DNA of 64,000 nucleotides. Source: JBCCXL01 sp039191605. GTDB lineage: Bacteria > Acidobacteriota > Thermoanaerobaculia > Multivoradales > JAHZIX01. Location: assembly GCA_039191605.1 (NCBI GenBank), contig JBCCXL010000003.1:62001-126000 (forward strand), read 5' to 3'. The position numbers and the translations under genes were made by a program. This document shows positions 34,887 through 45,874 of this stretch, one piece after another; position 1 is the first letter of the stretch; every line of letters begins with the position of its first letter. The notes beneath the pieces were generated by a model. The model saw nothing but the letters and a program-made list of their open reading frames with translations, was not told where the DNA came from and did no database searches.

Positions 34887-35648
34887 TTAGTCCTGGGGCG
34901 TCGGCGGGGTCATCAGGCCCCGCTGGGTGCGGCGGTAGCGCATGTTGAGCATCTCCACCAGCAGGGCGAAGCCCATGCCGAAGTAGATGTAGCCCTTGTT
35001 GATGTGCTGCCCGGTGCCTTCCGCCACCAGCAGGCAGCCGATCATCACCAAGAAGGAGAGGGCGAGAATCTTGACGCTGGGGTGGCGCTGCACGAAGTCA
35101 CCGATGGGTCCGGCGAAGACCAGCATGACCACCATCGCCATCACCACGGCGATCACCATGATCGCCAGGTCGTCCACCATGCCGACGGCGGTGATCACCG
35201 AGTCGAGGGAGAAGACGATGTCCAGCAGCATGATCTGGAAGAGGATGGAGCCCATGGCCGCCGCCTTCGCCGCTCCGCCGTGGCCCTTTTCGTCGTGGCT
35301 CGGTGCCTCGACCTTCTCGTAGATCTCGATGGTTGCCTTGGCGATCAGGAACAGGCCTCCGAGGATCAGGATCAAATCCTTACCGGTGACCACAAAGCCG
35401 AAGACGGTGAACAGCGGCGTGGTGAGACGCATCACCCACGAGAGAGAGGCGAGGAGCAGCAGCCTGGAGCCGAGGGCCACCGCAAGGCCGAGGCGGCGGG
35501 CATAGAGCTGCCGCTCCTGGGGCAGACGGCCCGCCAGAATGGTGATGAAGACGATGTTGTCAATGCCCAAGACGATCTCGAGGGCTGCCAGGGTCGCCAG
35601 GCTAATCCAGGCCTCTGGCGTGGAGAAGAGAGTGATCAATTCGGGCAT
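34887..35648 (-). CDS. TerC-family integral membrane protein
   Basis: 253 residues, seven or so membrane helices. Typical features: LEIVLGIDNIVFITILAG in the first helices with the conserved acidic residue and asparagine, SRLLLLASLSWVMRL, a TGKDLILILGGLFLIAKA segment, and DIVFSLDSVITAVG, the second conserved aspartate motif. It matches the short YgdQ/YoaE-type branch that lacks C-terminal CBS domains. TerC proteins are linked to metal-ion (Mn) export and membrane stress. A good ribosome site (aggag) lies 8 bases upstream of the ATG. No yybP-ykoY (Mn) riboswitch consensus was found upstream. Confidence 0.93.
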   Translation of the reverse strand: MPELITLFSTPEAWISLATLAALEIVLGIDNIVFITILAGRLPQERQLYARRLGLAVALGSRLLLLASLSWVMRLTTPLFTVFGFVVTGKDLILILGGLFLIAKATIEIYEKVEAPSHDEKGHGGAAKAAAMGSILFQIMLLDIVFSLDSVITAVGMVDDLAIMVIAVVMAMVVMLVFAGPIGDFVQRHPSVKILALSFLVMIGCLLVAEGTGQHINKGYIYFGMGFALLVEMLNMRYRRTQRGLMTPPTPQD

Positions 35649-35722
35649 TGAAGGGCTCCTGCTGGAGATGGGAGCGAAGAGGGGCTAGCGCTACGTACTG
35701 AGCGGAAGGGGCCGGCTCCCTA

Positions 35723-35749
35723 CTCGCGAGACGAGAGAGTCTTCGCGAG
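35723..35749 (-). terminator. Bulged hairpin after the RNase E/G gene
   Basis: On the minus strand ctcgcga-a-gac pairs with gtc-tcgcgag (10 pairs, one bulge, 6-base loop), 67 bases after the stop codon of the RNase E/G gene and upstream of terC. There is no T-run, so termination is only possible; it may instead be an mRNA end-stabilising hairpin. Confidence 0.35.
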
Positions 35750-35815
35750 GCAGGTTCCGATGCCGCCTTCCATTCATTCCGTCGCTTCTTGCTCCTCTGC
35801 TCAGGTCTCGAGAAC

Positions 35816-38800
35816 CTACGATTCGCCGCCTTCAGCTTCGGCAGCGTCGTCGGATGCCGGCTCCGCCTTCGCCTTGTCCTCGGCCTTCGTGCTCTTGCGT
35901 CGCGGGCTGCGGCGCCGCTTCGGCTTCGCATCGGCTTTTTCGTCGGTTTTCTCGCTTGGGGCGGCGGTATCCTCCGCGTTTTCCGAGTTCTCCGCTGCCT
36001 TCTTCGAGGTGGGCTTGCGCCGGCTGGTGCCCGCCGTGGTGCTCTTGCGAGGCGAGCGGGCGGCGCGCTTTCGAGGGGTTTTGGCAGTCTTGCCCTTACC
36101 CTCTTCTTCCTTCGCGCCCACTGCTTCGACTGTTTCAGCGTCGCCGGCTTCAGCGCTCACTGTTTTGGCGTTGGTGGCCGCATCCGCGGATTCCTCTGCG
36201 TCGTCGGCTTTCTTGGTGGAAGCTCGGCGACGGCTGGTTTTGGCTTTGGTTGCGGTCTTCGTCGCCGTCTTGGCCGTGGTGCGTCGCCGTCGACGAGGAG
36301 TGGGTTCCTCGGCTTTTTCCGCGACGGCTGGAGCCTCGTCGGGCGGGGCTTCGTCAATAGTGGCTACCGTGGCCTCGGTCTCATTGGGCTCCTCGGCGGG
36401 TTCCTCAGCCTTCTTGGTCGACCGGGAAGTCCGGCGTGAGGTGCGGCGGGTTCTCGAGGCGCGCTTTGGCTTCTCCACTTCCGCCGGGGCTTCGCTCTCG
36501 CCTTCATCTGGCGACTCCGCTTGGGCCTCCGGCGATGCCTCTTCAGGGGCGTCTACCTTGGTGGAGCGTCGCGAGGTTTTGGTGCGAGTGCTGCGTCGCC
36601 GGGTTCGCTTCGGCTTTTCTTCCGCGGTGTTCTCTTCCTCGGCGTTCTGTTCCGCGGTGGTCTCTTCGCTTTGGGCGTCAGCAGGGGCCTCCTGTGCCAT
36701 CGCTTCGGTCTCATCGACTTCCGCGGCTCGGGAGCGTCGTCGGCGTCGTCGCTGCGGCGCTGCCTCTTCCGGCGCGACCTCCGCTGCTGCCTCCGTCGTC
36801 GCTGCGCCCTCGACATCGCCCTCAGTGTCGGCATCGAGTCCAGAGGGTCGCCCCTCACCGGAGGATGCGGCGACAAGCTCTCGGGCTCTACGGCTAGATC
36901 CTCGGCGAGTGCTGGAGCGGCGGCTGGAGCGTCTGCGGGTGGAAGTTTCCGCTCCGCCAGTGGCCTCCGCGATGTCTCCACCGAGGGGGTTTTCGCCAGC
37001 GGCCTCTCGGTCCTCTTCCGTTGCCGGATCCGTCAGCTCGGTCTGTGCTGGCTCCGTCTGCGCAGAGGTGCTCTCGGAGCGCCGCCGGCTAGAGCCTCGA
37101 CGTCCTCGCCCACGACGGGATCGGGATCTGCCCCTCTCGTCGTCGCTCTCCGTCTCGGCAGCGGGGGCCGCCTCAGTAGCTTCGGGCTCGAAGTCGTCCT
37201 CGGTTTGAGAGGCCGGCTGGATGGAAGAGGGAGACGGGGCGCTGGCGCGCCACAGGTTGATGGGGCTGGCGGACGGGGCGAGGGTGGGGCCGCTGTCGGC
37301 CTCTTCGTCGCCGGGCTCCTGGAGGTTTTCTTCGTCGCTTCTGGAGCGACCGCGACGGCGGCGGCGGCGACGGCGGCGGCGGGAAGAAGAGCGACCTTCG
37401 TCGTCGCCCTCGTCATCACCGGACGCTGCGATGCCCTCGTCGGCTTCCTGATCCTCTGGGCTGTCGCCCTGAACGGCGCTCTTGTCCTGGTCCTCCGCGC
37501 TCTCTCCTCCGAGAGAGTCGTCCGAGCGGCCGCGGCGACGACGGCGACGGCGGCGGCGACGGCGGCGGCGGCCTCCACTCTCTTCTCCGTTGTCCTCCGA
37601 ATCTTCATCGCTGGAGCCGCTGGCCTCTAGGACTTCGTCTTCCTCGTCGCTGTCGGCAACAAAGTCCGAGGGGGTGAGCACCGCTCGCACCAGATTCGAC
37701 GGAGTGGTATTCGTCGACGGGGGCTTCTCTCCGCGGCCCCAGCGCTTCCATTCCAGCTCTTGCTCCGAGCGGTGGAGGTGGGTCGCCGCGATGATCTGAA
37801 TGTTGATGCCGAATTCCTGCTCGAGGTCCACCAGCTCTTTGCGGCGGTGGTTCTGTACCGCGTCGGCGAGCTCCGGGTGCAGTCGGATATGCACGCTCTT
37901 GAGGTCTCCGGCGGCGGCCCTGGCCTCGATTCGACGCAGCAGGCCCAGGGCGATGAACTCCGGGCTGGCGATCGTGCCGGCGCCGTTGCAGGTCGGGCAG
38001 GTGCGGTGGGTGCGCAGCTGGAGAGCCTGCTTGATGCGCTGGCGGTTGATTTCCAGCAGGCCGTTGGAGCTGATGCGGCCGATGGAGACCCGGGCGCGAT
38101 CCGGCTTCAGAGCTTCCTTCAGCGCCTTCTCCACCTTGCGGTGGTTGCGCTTCTGGCGCATGTCGATGAAGTCCACTACCACCAGGCCCCCGATGTCCCG
38201 GAGGCGTAGCTGGCGGGCGACCTCCTTCGCCGCCTCGACATTGGTCGTGGTGACGGTTTCCTCGTGGGTGCTGGCGCCCCGAGTCTTGCCGGAGTTGACG
38301 TCGATGGCGGTGAGGGCTTCGGTGCCGTCGATGACGATGGAAGACCCGCTGGGAAGGTCTACCGAGCGCTCGTAGATGCGCTCGATCTGCTGATCTAGGT
38401 GGTAGCGGGCGAAGAGAGGAATACGCCCTTCGTAGAGCAGCAGGCTGGTCTTGGCCCGAGGCATGAAGGCCTTCATGTACTCCTCGGCCTTCTGCAGCAC
38501 GTCGGTGGAGTCGACGTAGACCTCCTCGATGCTGGTGTCGAGGTAGTCCCGCAGGGCCTGCAGGACGAGATCTTGGTCGCTGTACAGCAGGCGCGCGCCC
38601 TTGCCTCGCTTCGAGGCTTCGTCCTGGATTCGCTTCCACATCCTCAACAGGGCGTTGAAGTCGCGGTTGAGGCTGGTCTTGTTCTGATCCTGGGCGTTGG
38701 TGCGGGCGATGATTCCGTAGCCGTTGGGCACGTCGAGGCTGGCGAGCTGCTTCTTGAGCTTTTTGCGGCCCGCTTCGTCGTCGATCTTTCTCGACAGCCC

Positions 38801-39214
38801 GCGGGAGTTATCGAAGGGGGTCAGCACCAGGTAGCGGCCGGCGAGGCTGAGGTTCGTGGTCAGCGCCGCGCCCTTCTTGCCCACAGCCTCCTTGTTGACC
38901 TGCACCAGGATGCTCTTGCCCTTCTCCAGCACGCTGCCGATGGTGGGGCGTCGCTCCTTGCCGTTGGGCTGCTTGTGGTAAGCCTCGCTGACCACGTCAT
39001 CGCCGGGCAGAAAGCCGTGGCGCTCCGCTCCGTAGTCGATGAAGGCAGCGTTGAGGCTGGTCTCGATCTTGACCACGACTCCGCGATAGATATTGCCGCG
39101 GGTCAGGCCTGACTCGGCGGCTTCGACTTCGTAGGCTTCGAGGGTCTCGTTATCCACGATGGCAACGCGGAGCTCGTCCGCATGCCTCGCGTTGATGAGC
39201 ATTTTTCGACTCAA
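35816..39214 (-). CDS. rne/rng: Ribonuclease E/G family protein with a very long charged C-terminal tail
   Basis: About 1132 residues from TTG 39214, chosen because ctggag lies 6 bases upstream and the protein then starts with the family-typical (M)SRKMLINARHADELRVA; a TTG at 39274 would add 20 residues but has no ribosome site. The catalytic part (about 1-510) holds an S1 domain (TRGNIYRGVVVKIETSLNAAFIDYG), the catalytic aspartates in TAIDVNSGK and VVDFIDMRQKRNH, and the zinc-link cysteines in CPTCNGAG. The rest (about 510-1132) is disordered Arg-rich and acidic sequence (R runs, Glu/Ala/Ser stretches), like a degradosome or membrane/RNA-binding scaffold. The enzyme processes rRNA and turns over mRNA. 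Confidence 0.93.
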   Translation of the reverse strand: MSRKMLINARHADELRVAIVDNETLEAYEVEAAESGLTRGNIYRGVVVKIETSLNAAFIDYGAERHGFLPGDDVVSEAYHKQPNGKERRPTIGSVLEKGKSILVQVNKEAVGKKGAALTTNLSLAGRYLVLTPFDNSRGLSRKIDDEAGRKKLKKQLASLDVPNGYGIIARTNAQDQNKTSLNRDFNALLRMWKRIQDEASKRGKGARLLYSDQDLVLQALRDYLDTSIEEVYVDSTDVLQKAEEYMKAFMPRAKTSLLLYEGRIPLFARYHLDQQIERIYERSVDLPSGSSIVIDGTEALTAIDVNSGKTRGASTHEETVTTTNVEAAKEVARQLRLRDIGGLVVVDFIDMRQKRNHRKVEKALKEALKPDRARVSIGRISSNGLLEINRQRIKQALQLRTHRTCPTCNGAGTIASPEFIALGLLRRIEARAAAGDLKSVHIRLHPELADAVQNHRRKELVDLEQEFGINIQIIAATHLHRSEQELEWKRWGRGEKPPSTNTTPSNLVRAVLTPSDFVADSDEEDEVLEASGSSDEDSEDNGEESGGRRRRRRRRRRRRRGRSDDSLGGESAEDQDKSAVQGDSPEDQEADEGIAASGDDEGDDEGRSSSRRRRRRRRRRGRSRSDEENLQEPGDEEADSGPTLAPSASPINLWRASAPSPSSIQPASQTEDDFEPEATEAAPAAETESDDERGRSRSRRGRGRRGSSRRRSESTSAQTEPAQTELTDPATEEDREAAGENPLGGDIAEATGGAETSTRRRSSRRSSTRRGSSRRARELVAASSGEGRPSGLDADTEGDVEGAATTEAAAEVAPEEAAPQRRRRRRSRAAEVDETEAMAQEAPADAQSEETTAEQNAEEENTAEEKPKRTRRRSTRTKTSRRSTKVDAPEEASPEAQAESPDEGESEAPAEVEKPKRASRTRRTSRRTSRSTKKAEEPAEEPNETEATVATIDEAPPDEAPAVAEKAEEPTPRRRRRTTAKTATKTATKAKTSRRRASTKKADDAEESADAATNAKTVSAEAGDAETVEAVGAKEEEGKGKTAKTPRKRAARSPRKSTTAGTSRRKPTSKKAAENSENAEDTAAPSEKTDEKADAKPKRRRSPRRKSTKAEDKAKAEPASDDAAEAEGGES

Positions 39215-39448
39215 GATGTCTCCAGTAGAGCTCTCTACCAAGCTAGATTTTTTCTTGGGTGGAGCGGGCGCCAAGGGAGATGATGTGTTGTGGGGCCCGC
39301 AAACATGCTCGCACGGTCGAGCTGCGTCAGTGCGCGCTTCGAGACCGGAGCATGGGGAATTCAGGTGGGGGATCCGATGGCCAGGAGGCCCCCGGAACCT
39401 GTGGTATTGTGGACAAGCAAGTCACGTAAGGCAAGGGAAATCTGAGAG

Positions 39449-40006
39449 TTGGCACAAAGCGTTCTCTGCGAGAAGCACGGGCTTCGTTACGACCCGGAAA
39501 CTCAAAGCGGCTGTGTGTTCTGTCGCCGAGAGGCGGGAGAGGTCATCGTGGCCTCCCCCACCGCGGCGAAAGCGACGCCTGGCGCGGGTTCTGGAGCCCC
39601 TGCTGCGCAGCCTTCTCGAGCTGCGGCACCTCAGCGAAGCGGAGCAACCCAGGGCATGCCGCAGCTGACGGCGATGATCCTCAGCGGCCTGTTGATCTTC
39701 GCCACTGCCTCCACTTTCTACTTTGCCCACGGGCGGGTCGCTAACTTCATCATGTCCGAAGGCGGAGTCGCCGGCATGATGGAGGATGAATATGGCTATA
39801 GCGACGAATACGACGACGATTACAGCGGGGACTTCAACGGCGGCGCCTACGAGGACTTCTACGGGGAGTCTGGAGACGATGCGGCGGTCGATCCTGAGGT
39901 CTTGCGTCAGCGGCTGAAAGAGATCGAAGAGCGGTCGCGCGAAAATAGCGAAGCGGCGGACGGCGACGATTACGACCCGTACAACAACTATTACGACTAC
40001 GATTGA
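39449..40006 (+). CDS. Small membrane protein with N-terminal zinc ribbon and acidic tail
   Basis: 185 residues from TTG 39449. A zinc-ribbon-like N-terminus has C7, H10, C22 and C25 (VLCEKHGL, then SGCVFCRRE). An Ala/Pro-rich linker, one membrane helix at about 73-93 (LTAMILSGLLIFATASTFYF) and a very acidic, Tyr/Gly/Asp-rich tail follow (DEYGYSDEYDDDYSG, ending NNYYDYD). Topology would place the acidic tail outside and the ribbon in the cytosol. Function unknown. The gene lies alone, divergent to the RNase E/G gene. Confidence 0.7.
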   Translation: MAQSVLCEKHGLRYDPETQSGCVFCRREAGEVIVASPTAAKATPGAGSGAPAAQPSRAAAPQRSGATQGMPQLTAMILSGLLIFATASTFYFAHGRVANFIMSEGGVAGMMEDEYGYSDEYDDDYSGDFNGGAYEDFYGESGDDAAVDPEVLRQRLKEIEERSRENSEAADGDDYDPYNNYYDYD

Positions 40007-40292
40007 TCGCCGGGAGCGGGTCGTAGTCGGGAGTGGGCGGTCGTCGGGAGTGGGCCAGGAGCGGTGAAGGCGCGCTAGCCCGCCAAGGGTGCGGGGCTCC
40101 GCTAGACTTCGCTCAGGCAGGACCCTAGGAGAGCAGCAGGACGCCTCCCTGCCCGCCGCTCTCGTATCTGGGGCTGGCTCTCGGCTTGGGTGGACGAGTC
40201 AAATGCGCCCAGGGGCTCGCTCTCGAGCACCGAACGAGCACTCTGTGGAGAGTCGTTGTGGCCCCGGGGGCTGTAGGGTTTGCCGGCCAGGG

Positions 40293-41213
40293 TTATTTGT
40301 AGATGCTGTCCGTCGTCCGGCGGTGGCGGCGGAAGAGCAGCCCGGCAAGGTGGGCGCTGGTAATCGCCCAATACATGGTGATGAAGTCGCCAAGAATGTT
40401 CGCCAGGAGCTCCGGCAGCAGCACGGCGAGCACCAGCTGGACTACGAGCTGCAGAACGATCAGCACATAGGTCAGATTGGCGATCGTGAAGCCGTCACCG
40501 CCGGCACGGAAGAGGGTGATCAAATGAGCCGGGAAGTTGATGAACTGCAGACGGCTATAGACCGAGCAGGCCCCGAAGGCAATGAGATAGAGAGCGGTGC
40601 AAAACCACAGCACTGTGGCGACCAGGAGATAGAGCAGCAGATTGGGCTCGGGGGTGAAAAAAGCCCCCACACCGATGGTGAACACCGAGCCCACGATGGG
40701 GATAAAAATGTAGACCATGCCGAGGCAGAGATAGGTGAGAAAGTCGAGGATGCGATCGCCGAAGTCTCCGAGCTCTGGCCAGTCGGGAGCCTCCACATCT
40801 CCCCGGGCGGTGGCTCGGGAGATCTTGAATTGCAGGCTCACCAGAAGCAGGCCGAAGGCCGCCAGCGGAATGAGCGCGAAGCATCCCATCAGCCCCGGAA
40901 GGGAGAGCATCAGATTGAAGATCGCCAGGCAGAGGACGCCGGTAGACCAGATCGCCAGCCCAGAGCCGCGCAGCGAATAACCCATGGCTCGCCACAGGCT
41001 ATAGGGAGCCTCTAGGACCTCCTTGCGGATCTGTTCCTTGGGGCTGGCCGGCGTTGCCTCCCCGTCCAGGGGCACGGCACGTTCGCCGCACACCGAGCAG
41101 AAGAGTAGGGCGTGACCTTGATCGACGCACTCTCCACACAAATAGGCGAGACACATCTCGCATTGATGCGTGGCGAGCGCTTCGGGATGCTGGGAGCAGG
41201 GATGCGCAGTCAT
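40293..41213 (-). CDS. B-box-type zinc finger membrane protein (unknown function)
   Basis: 306 residues from ATG 41213; the in-frame upstream extension has no conserved look. The N-terminus has a double zinc motif of B-box type: C6-x2-H9, C18-x2-C21, C26-x2-C29, H34, C39-x2-C42. Then four to six membrane helices follow (for example IWSTGVLCLAIFNLMLSLPGLMG, FGLLLVSLQF, GMVYIFIPIVGSVFTIGVGAFF, LVVQLVLAVLLPELLANI). Cytosolic zinc finger plus polytopic domain is a known bacterial arrangement of unknown function. The gene is divergent to the MMPL pump at 41543. Confidence 0.8.
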   Translation of the reverse strand: MTAHPCSQHPEALATHQCEMCLAYLCGECVDQGHALLFCSVCGERAVPLDGEATPASPKEQIRKEVLEAPYSLWRAMGYSLRGSGLAIWSTGVLCLAIFNLMLSLPGLMGCFALIPLAAFGLLLVSLQFKISRATARGDVEAPDWPELGDFGDRILDFLTYLCLGMVYIFIPIVGSVFTIGVGAFFTPEPNLLLYLLVATVLWFCTALYLIAFGACSVYSRLQFINFPAHLITLFRAGGDGFTIANLTYVLIVLQLVVQLVLAVLLPELLANILGDFITMYWAITSAHLAGLLFRRHRRTTDSIYK

Positions 41214-41542
41214 TTCGATTCCGCGGGGGAGCTTGAAGAGATACGCTCGAAAGCGAGAAGAGTTCCAGCAGCGGAAGCATTTTTCGAGGTGGAGACGTAA
41301 GGTTACCCCGTGGAGCACCGTAGAGGAAAGCAATGGCCACCGGGCCGCTCTGTTTCGGCGAACGGTGAAAGAAACTGCAGGCCCTTCGAGCCGCTGGGCT
41401 GGGCAGCGAGCTGAGGACGGCAGGACGCGGAGCGATAGCACGCTGAGTAGCAAGCTGGGGAAAGTGGTAGAGCCGATGACGGTAGAAGAGGAGATCTCAT
41501 GATGCGGCGGCGGAGACCATCGATTCTCGAGGAGGGCGGTGA
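41214..41542. other. Divergent intergenic region, B-box gene and MMPL pump
   Basis: 329 bases between divergent genes. The ribosome site for the pump (ggaggg, 41531-41536) is the only clear element. I see no strong structure or repeat. Confidence 0.5.
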
Positions 41543-43786
41543 ATGATCCGGCGTGGGCTCCTCGCCATCGCGACCCTGGCCCTGGTCTTTGGGGTGCTTT
41601 CGGTGGTCGACCTCTCCCCCGAGGTGACGGAGGATTTCTTCTTCGCCGCGGAAGATCCGCAGCTGGCCTCGGCCCGCGAGGTGGGAGAGCTCTTTCCCGG
41701 CGAAGCCCAGGTGCTGGTGCTGGCCCAGGGCCCTTCTGGCAGTAGCGTTACCCACGACGAAGGGTATCTAGAGAGCCTCGAAGCCCTGACCGAAGAGCTG
41801 CTCCAGCTCCCGGGAGTTTCCGAGGTTTCGAGCCTGACTCGAGGCCCCTCCACCCCCGAGGCTGCTCTCGGTAGCCCCCTGTGGCGCCGCCTTCTGCTGC
41901 CCTCGCTTCCGCAGCCGTTGGTGGAGGGCGGTGAGAGCGAGAGTGCAAGGGAGAGCGGGCCGGAGGCCTCGACCCTGCTGCTCTTTCTGGCGCAAGGCGA
42001 AGAGCAGCGAGCCACGGCTGAGCTGGTGACGGATCTGGAGTCGGTTCTGGCGAGCTACGCTCGCCCCGGCTTCGAGCTCTTGGCCTCCGGGGTTCCGGTG
42101 GTGACCGAGCAGATTCGCCGTCGGCTAGTGCGGGATCTTCGGGTGATGAGCCTGGCGGCGCTCCTGGTCTTTGGCTTCGCCGCGGGTCTGGTGTTTCGCT
42201 CCTTGCGGGCGGTCACCGGCATGTTGCTGGCCTGCGCGGCGGCGGCGGCTCTCACCCTCGGCGCTCTCTCGGGGCTGGCGGTGAGTATCGGGCCGCTGAC
42301 GGCGAATCTGGCCACCTTGGTCTTCGTGCTCACCCTCTCCCACACCCTCTTCTTGGCCAACGCCTACCGACGGCTGGCGGTGAACGCCTCCGCAGGAGAG
42401 GCTTCACCGCAAGCGTGGCGCTCCGAAGCGGTGCGCCAGACTCTGCCGGCTTCCCTTTGGTGCGCCCTGACCACCGCGCTGGGCTTTTGTAGCCTGCTGC
42501 TGACTTCTGCTCAGCCGCTGCGGGAGCTGGGGGTCGCCGGCCTGGTGGGCACGGCGGCGGCTTTGGTAACCGCCTACGGCATCGCGGTGCCCTTCCTCGG
42601 CGGCCGCCCTCGTGCTGGCGGCGGGCTAGCCTCCCTCGGCGATGGTCTGGCTTCCTTCGGCAACGGAATAGGCCGCGCGAAGGGGCCTACCCCTGGGATC
42701 GCGGCGCTGCTGGTGATTCTCTTACTCCTTCCCCTCTGGGGACTGCAGCGTCTCAGCACCGACCCAGGCCTGCTGGACTACTTCGCCCCGGGGGACGAGC
42801 TGCGGGAGAGTCTGGAAGTGGTGGATGCCGCCGGTGGTTCCAGTCCGCTGGATTTTGTGGTGCGTGACCCTGGCGGTGAGGACTTCACCGCTGCGGGGCC
42901 GCTGCAGCAGCTCGCCGCGGCGCAAGCGGCGATCGAGGCCGACCCCGAAGTGGGGAGCGCCCTGTCGGCGGCGGTGCTGGTGGAAGAGGCGCGCCGTTCG
43001 CCCATCGCTCGATTCCTCACTCCGGCGCAGATCTTCGACCTGCTCTCTCAGCCGGCGTGGGGCAGCATCACTCAGAGCTTCGTGACCGCCGACCGGTCCC
43101 GCGCCCGGCTCTTCCTCCGCATGCGGGAGGCGGGCCGAGAGGAGAGCCGAAGCGAAGTGGTGGATCGCCTGGGCGCCGCGGTGGAAGCAGAGGGTCTCGA
43201 AGTGGAGCTGGTGGGAGGTCTCTACGATCTTCAGGGTCGTCTCTCGGCGCTGGTGACCTCGAGCCTGGTTTCCGGCCTCGGTGGGCTCGCCCTGCTCTTC
43301 GTGGTCATCGCGTGGTGGGTGGGGCGACAGCCCCGGGTCGCCGGCGCGATGGTCGCCGCCCTGGTGGTGGTGCCCATCAGCGCCCTCGGCTGGCTCGGCT
43401 GGCTCGGCAGGCCCCTGGACGTGATCGCTTCGCCGGCGGCGAACGTCGCCCTGGCTCTCGGGGTGGATTCGATGATTCATCTCACCCTGATGGCCCGGCG
43501 GCTGAGGGCGGATGGAGCTTCGGCTGGTAGCCAAATGAGAGGGCTGGATTGGGGCGAGGCCCGCCGCCGCCTGGCGCCGGCGATCTTGGGAGCTGCGGTG
43601 GTGGTGGGCTCGGGCTTTGGGCTCTTCACCCTCTCGAGCTTCCCGCCGACTCGCTCCTTCGGCGTTGCGGTGGTGATCGGCACCGTCGCCGCGGCGCTGG
43701 CGGCTCTGGTGCTGCTGCCCTGGCTGGCGGGTTGGCGAGGGGCGGACCCGGACTCGGGCCCAGGCTCGAGCAGCGCCGAAAGCTAA
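41543..43786 (+). CDS. RND/MMPL-family membrane transporter (HAE3-like)
   Basis: 747 residues. The layout is that of a small RND pump: TM1 (LLAIATLALVFGVLSVV), a periplasmic loop of about 160 residues, five helices (MSLAALLVFGFAAGLVFRSL, ALSGLAVSIGPLTANLATLVFVLTLSHTLFLAN), a cytosolic loop, TM7, a second periplasmic loop and five more helices (GGLALLFVVIAWWVG, NVALALGVDSMIHLTLMARR). The DSMIHL segment in the second half resembles the TM10 charged motif of MMPL proteins. Such proteins move lipids, hopanoids or hydrophobic compounds across the inner membrane. No adaptor or outer-membrane channel gene is adjacent. ATG 41543 has a good ribosome site. Confidence 0.9.
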   Translation: MIRRGLLAIATLALVFGVLSVVDLSPEVTEDFFFAAEDPQLASAREVGELFPGEAQVLVLAQGPSGSSVTHDEGYLESLEALTEELLQLPGVSEVSSLTRGPSTPEAALGSPLWRRLLLPSLPQPLVEGGESESARESGPEASTLLLFLAQGEEQRATAELVTDLESVLASYARPGFELLASGVPVVTEQIRRRLVRDLRVMSLAALLVFGFAAGLVFRSLRAVTGMLLACAAAAALTLGALSGLAVSIGPLTANLATLVFVLTLSHTLFLANAYRRLAVNASAGEASPQAWRSEAVRQTLPASLWCALTTALGFCSLLLTSAQPLRELGVAGLVGTAAALVTAYGIAVPFLGGRPRAGGGLASLGDGLASFGNGIGRAKGPTPGIAALLVILLLLPLWGLQRLSTDPGLLDYFAPGDELRESLEVVDAAGGSSPLDFVVRDPGGEDFTAAGPLQQLAAAQAAIEADPEVGSALSAAVLVEEARRSPIARFLTPAQIFDLLSQPAWGSITQSFVTADRSRARLFLRMREAGREESRSEVVDRLGAAVEAEGLEVELVGGLYDLQGRLSALVTSSLVSGLGGLALLFVVIAWWVGRQPRVAGAMVAALVVVPISALGWLGWLGRPLDVIASPAANVALALGVDSMIHLTLMARRLRADGASAGSQMRGLDWGEARRRLAPAILGAAVVVGSGFGLFTLSSFPPTRSFGVAVVIGTVAAALAALVLLPWLAGWRGADPDSGPGSSSAES

Positions 43787-44053
43787 GCTTTTTCGGCGGA
43801 TAACGCCCTCGGGCCACGCCGCATTCCAGGCCACGGTGCGTTGGCGCCCGCGGTCAGGAACGATATATTGCGTGGAACAACTTCGCTTTCTGTCGGTATC
43901 TTGTATCGATAGCTATCTATCGGGCCGGTTGTCCCATGGCCCGGTACCGGGGCGCCATCGCGACGCTCGACGCTCGTCGATGAGTCCCGGGGCCTGGATA
44001 CGAGATTCCGTGATGCCCAGTCCCACGCTCCGAGAGCCCAGGAGGAACCCCCT

Positions 44054-45694
<1,641 letters not shown>

Positions 45695-45734
45695 TCGTTC
45701 ACCTGAACTTCAGAGGCTTTCGACACTGAAAGCA

Positions 45735-45767
45735 AAAGCGCGGCGGATATCCGCCGCGCTTTCTTTT
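45735..45767. terminator. Bidirectional rho-independent terminator
   Basis: aaagcgcggcggat is followed directly by its exact complement, a 28-base perfect palindrome (45735-45762), then ctttt on the plus strand. On the minus strand the stem is also followed by ttttg. It lies between the convergent AbgT (plus) and nitroreductase (minus) genes, so it serves both transcripts. Confidence 0.9.
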
Positions 45768-45874
45768 GGCTGAAGCGTCTTTTGGCTGAAGGCCTGCCGC
45801 TGGAGGATTCCCACCAGTGCTCTCGGAGCTGGCTGCCCAAGGAGGACTACTCCCCGGCTAGAGCTCAGCTCGCC

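Noticed and set aside
35649..35815. yybP-ykoY manganese riboswitch upstream of terC
   Set aside because: terC genes often follow this riboswitch, but I could not find its conserved core or paired stems in the leader.
35760..37208. Long plus-strand frame of about 480 residues opposite the RNase E/G tail
   Set aside because: It is Ser/Ala/Arg-rich low-complexity sequence that mirrors the repetitive codons of the real gene on the minus strand; there is no ribosome site or domain.
40089..41015. Plus-strand frame of 308 residues over the B-box membrane gene
   Set aside because: It is the shadow of the real minus-strand gene, whose zinc motif and membrane helices are convincing; the plus reading has no recognisable domain.
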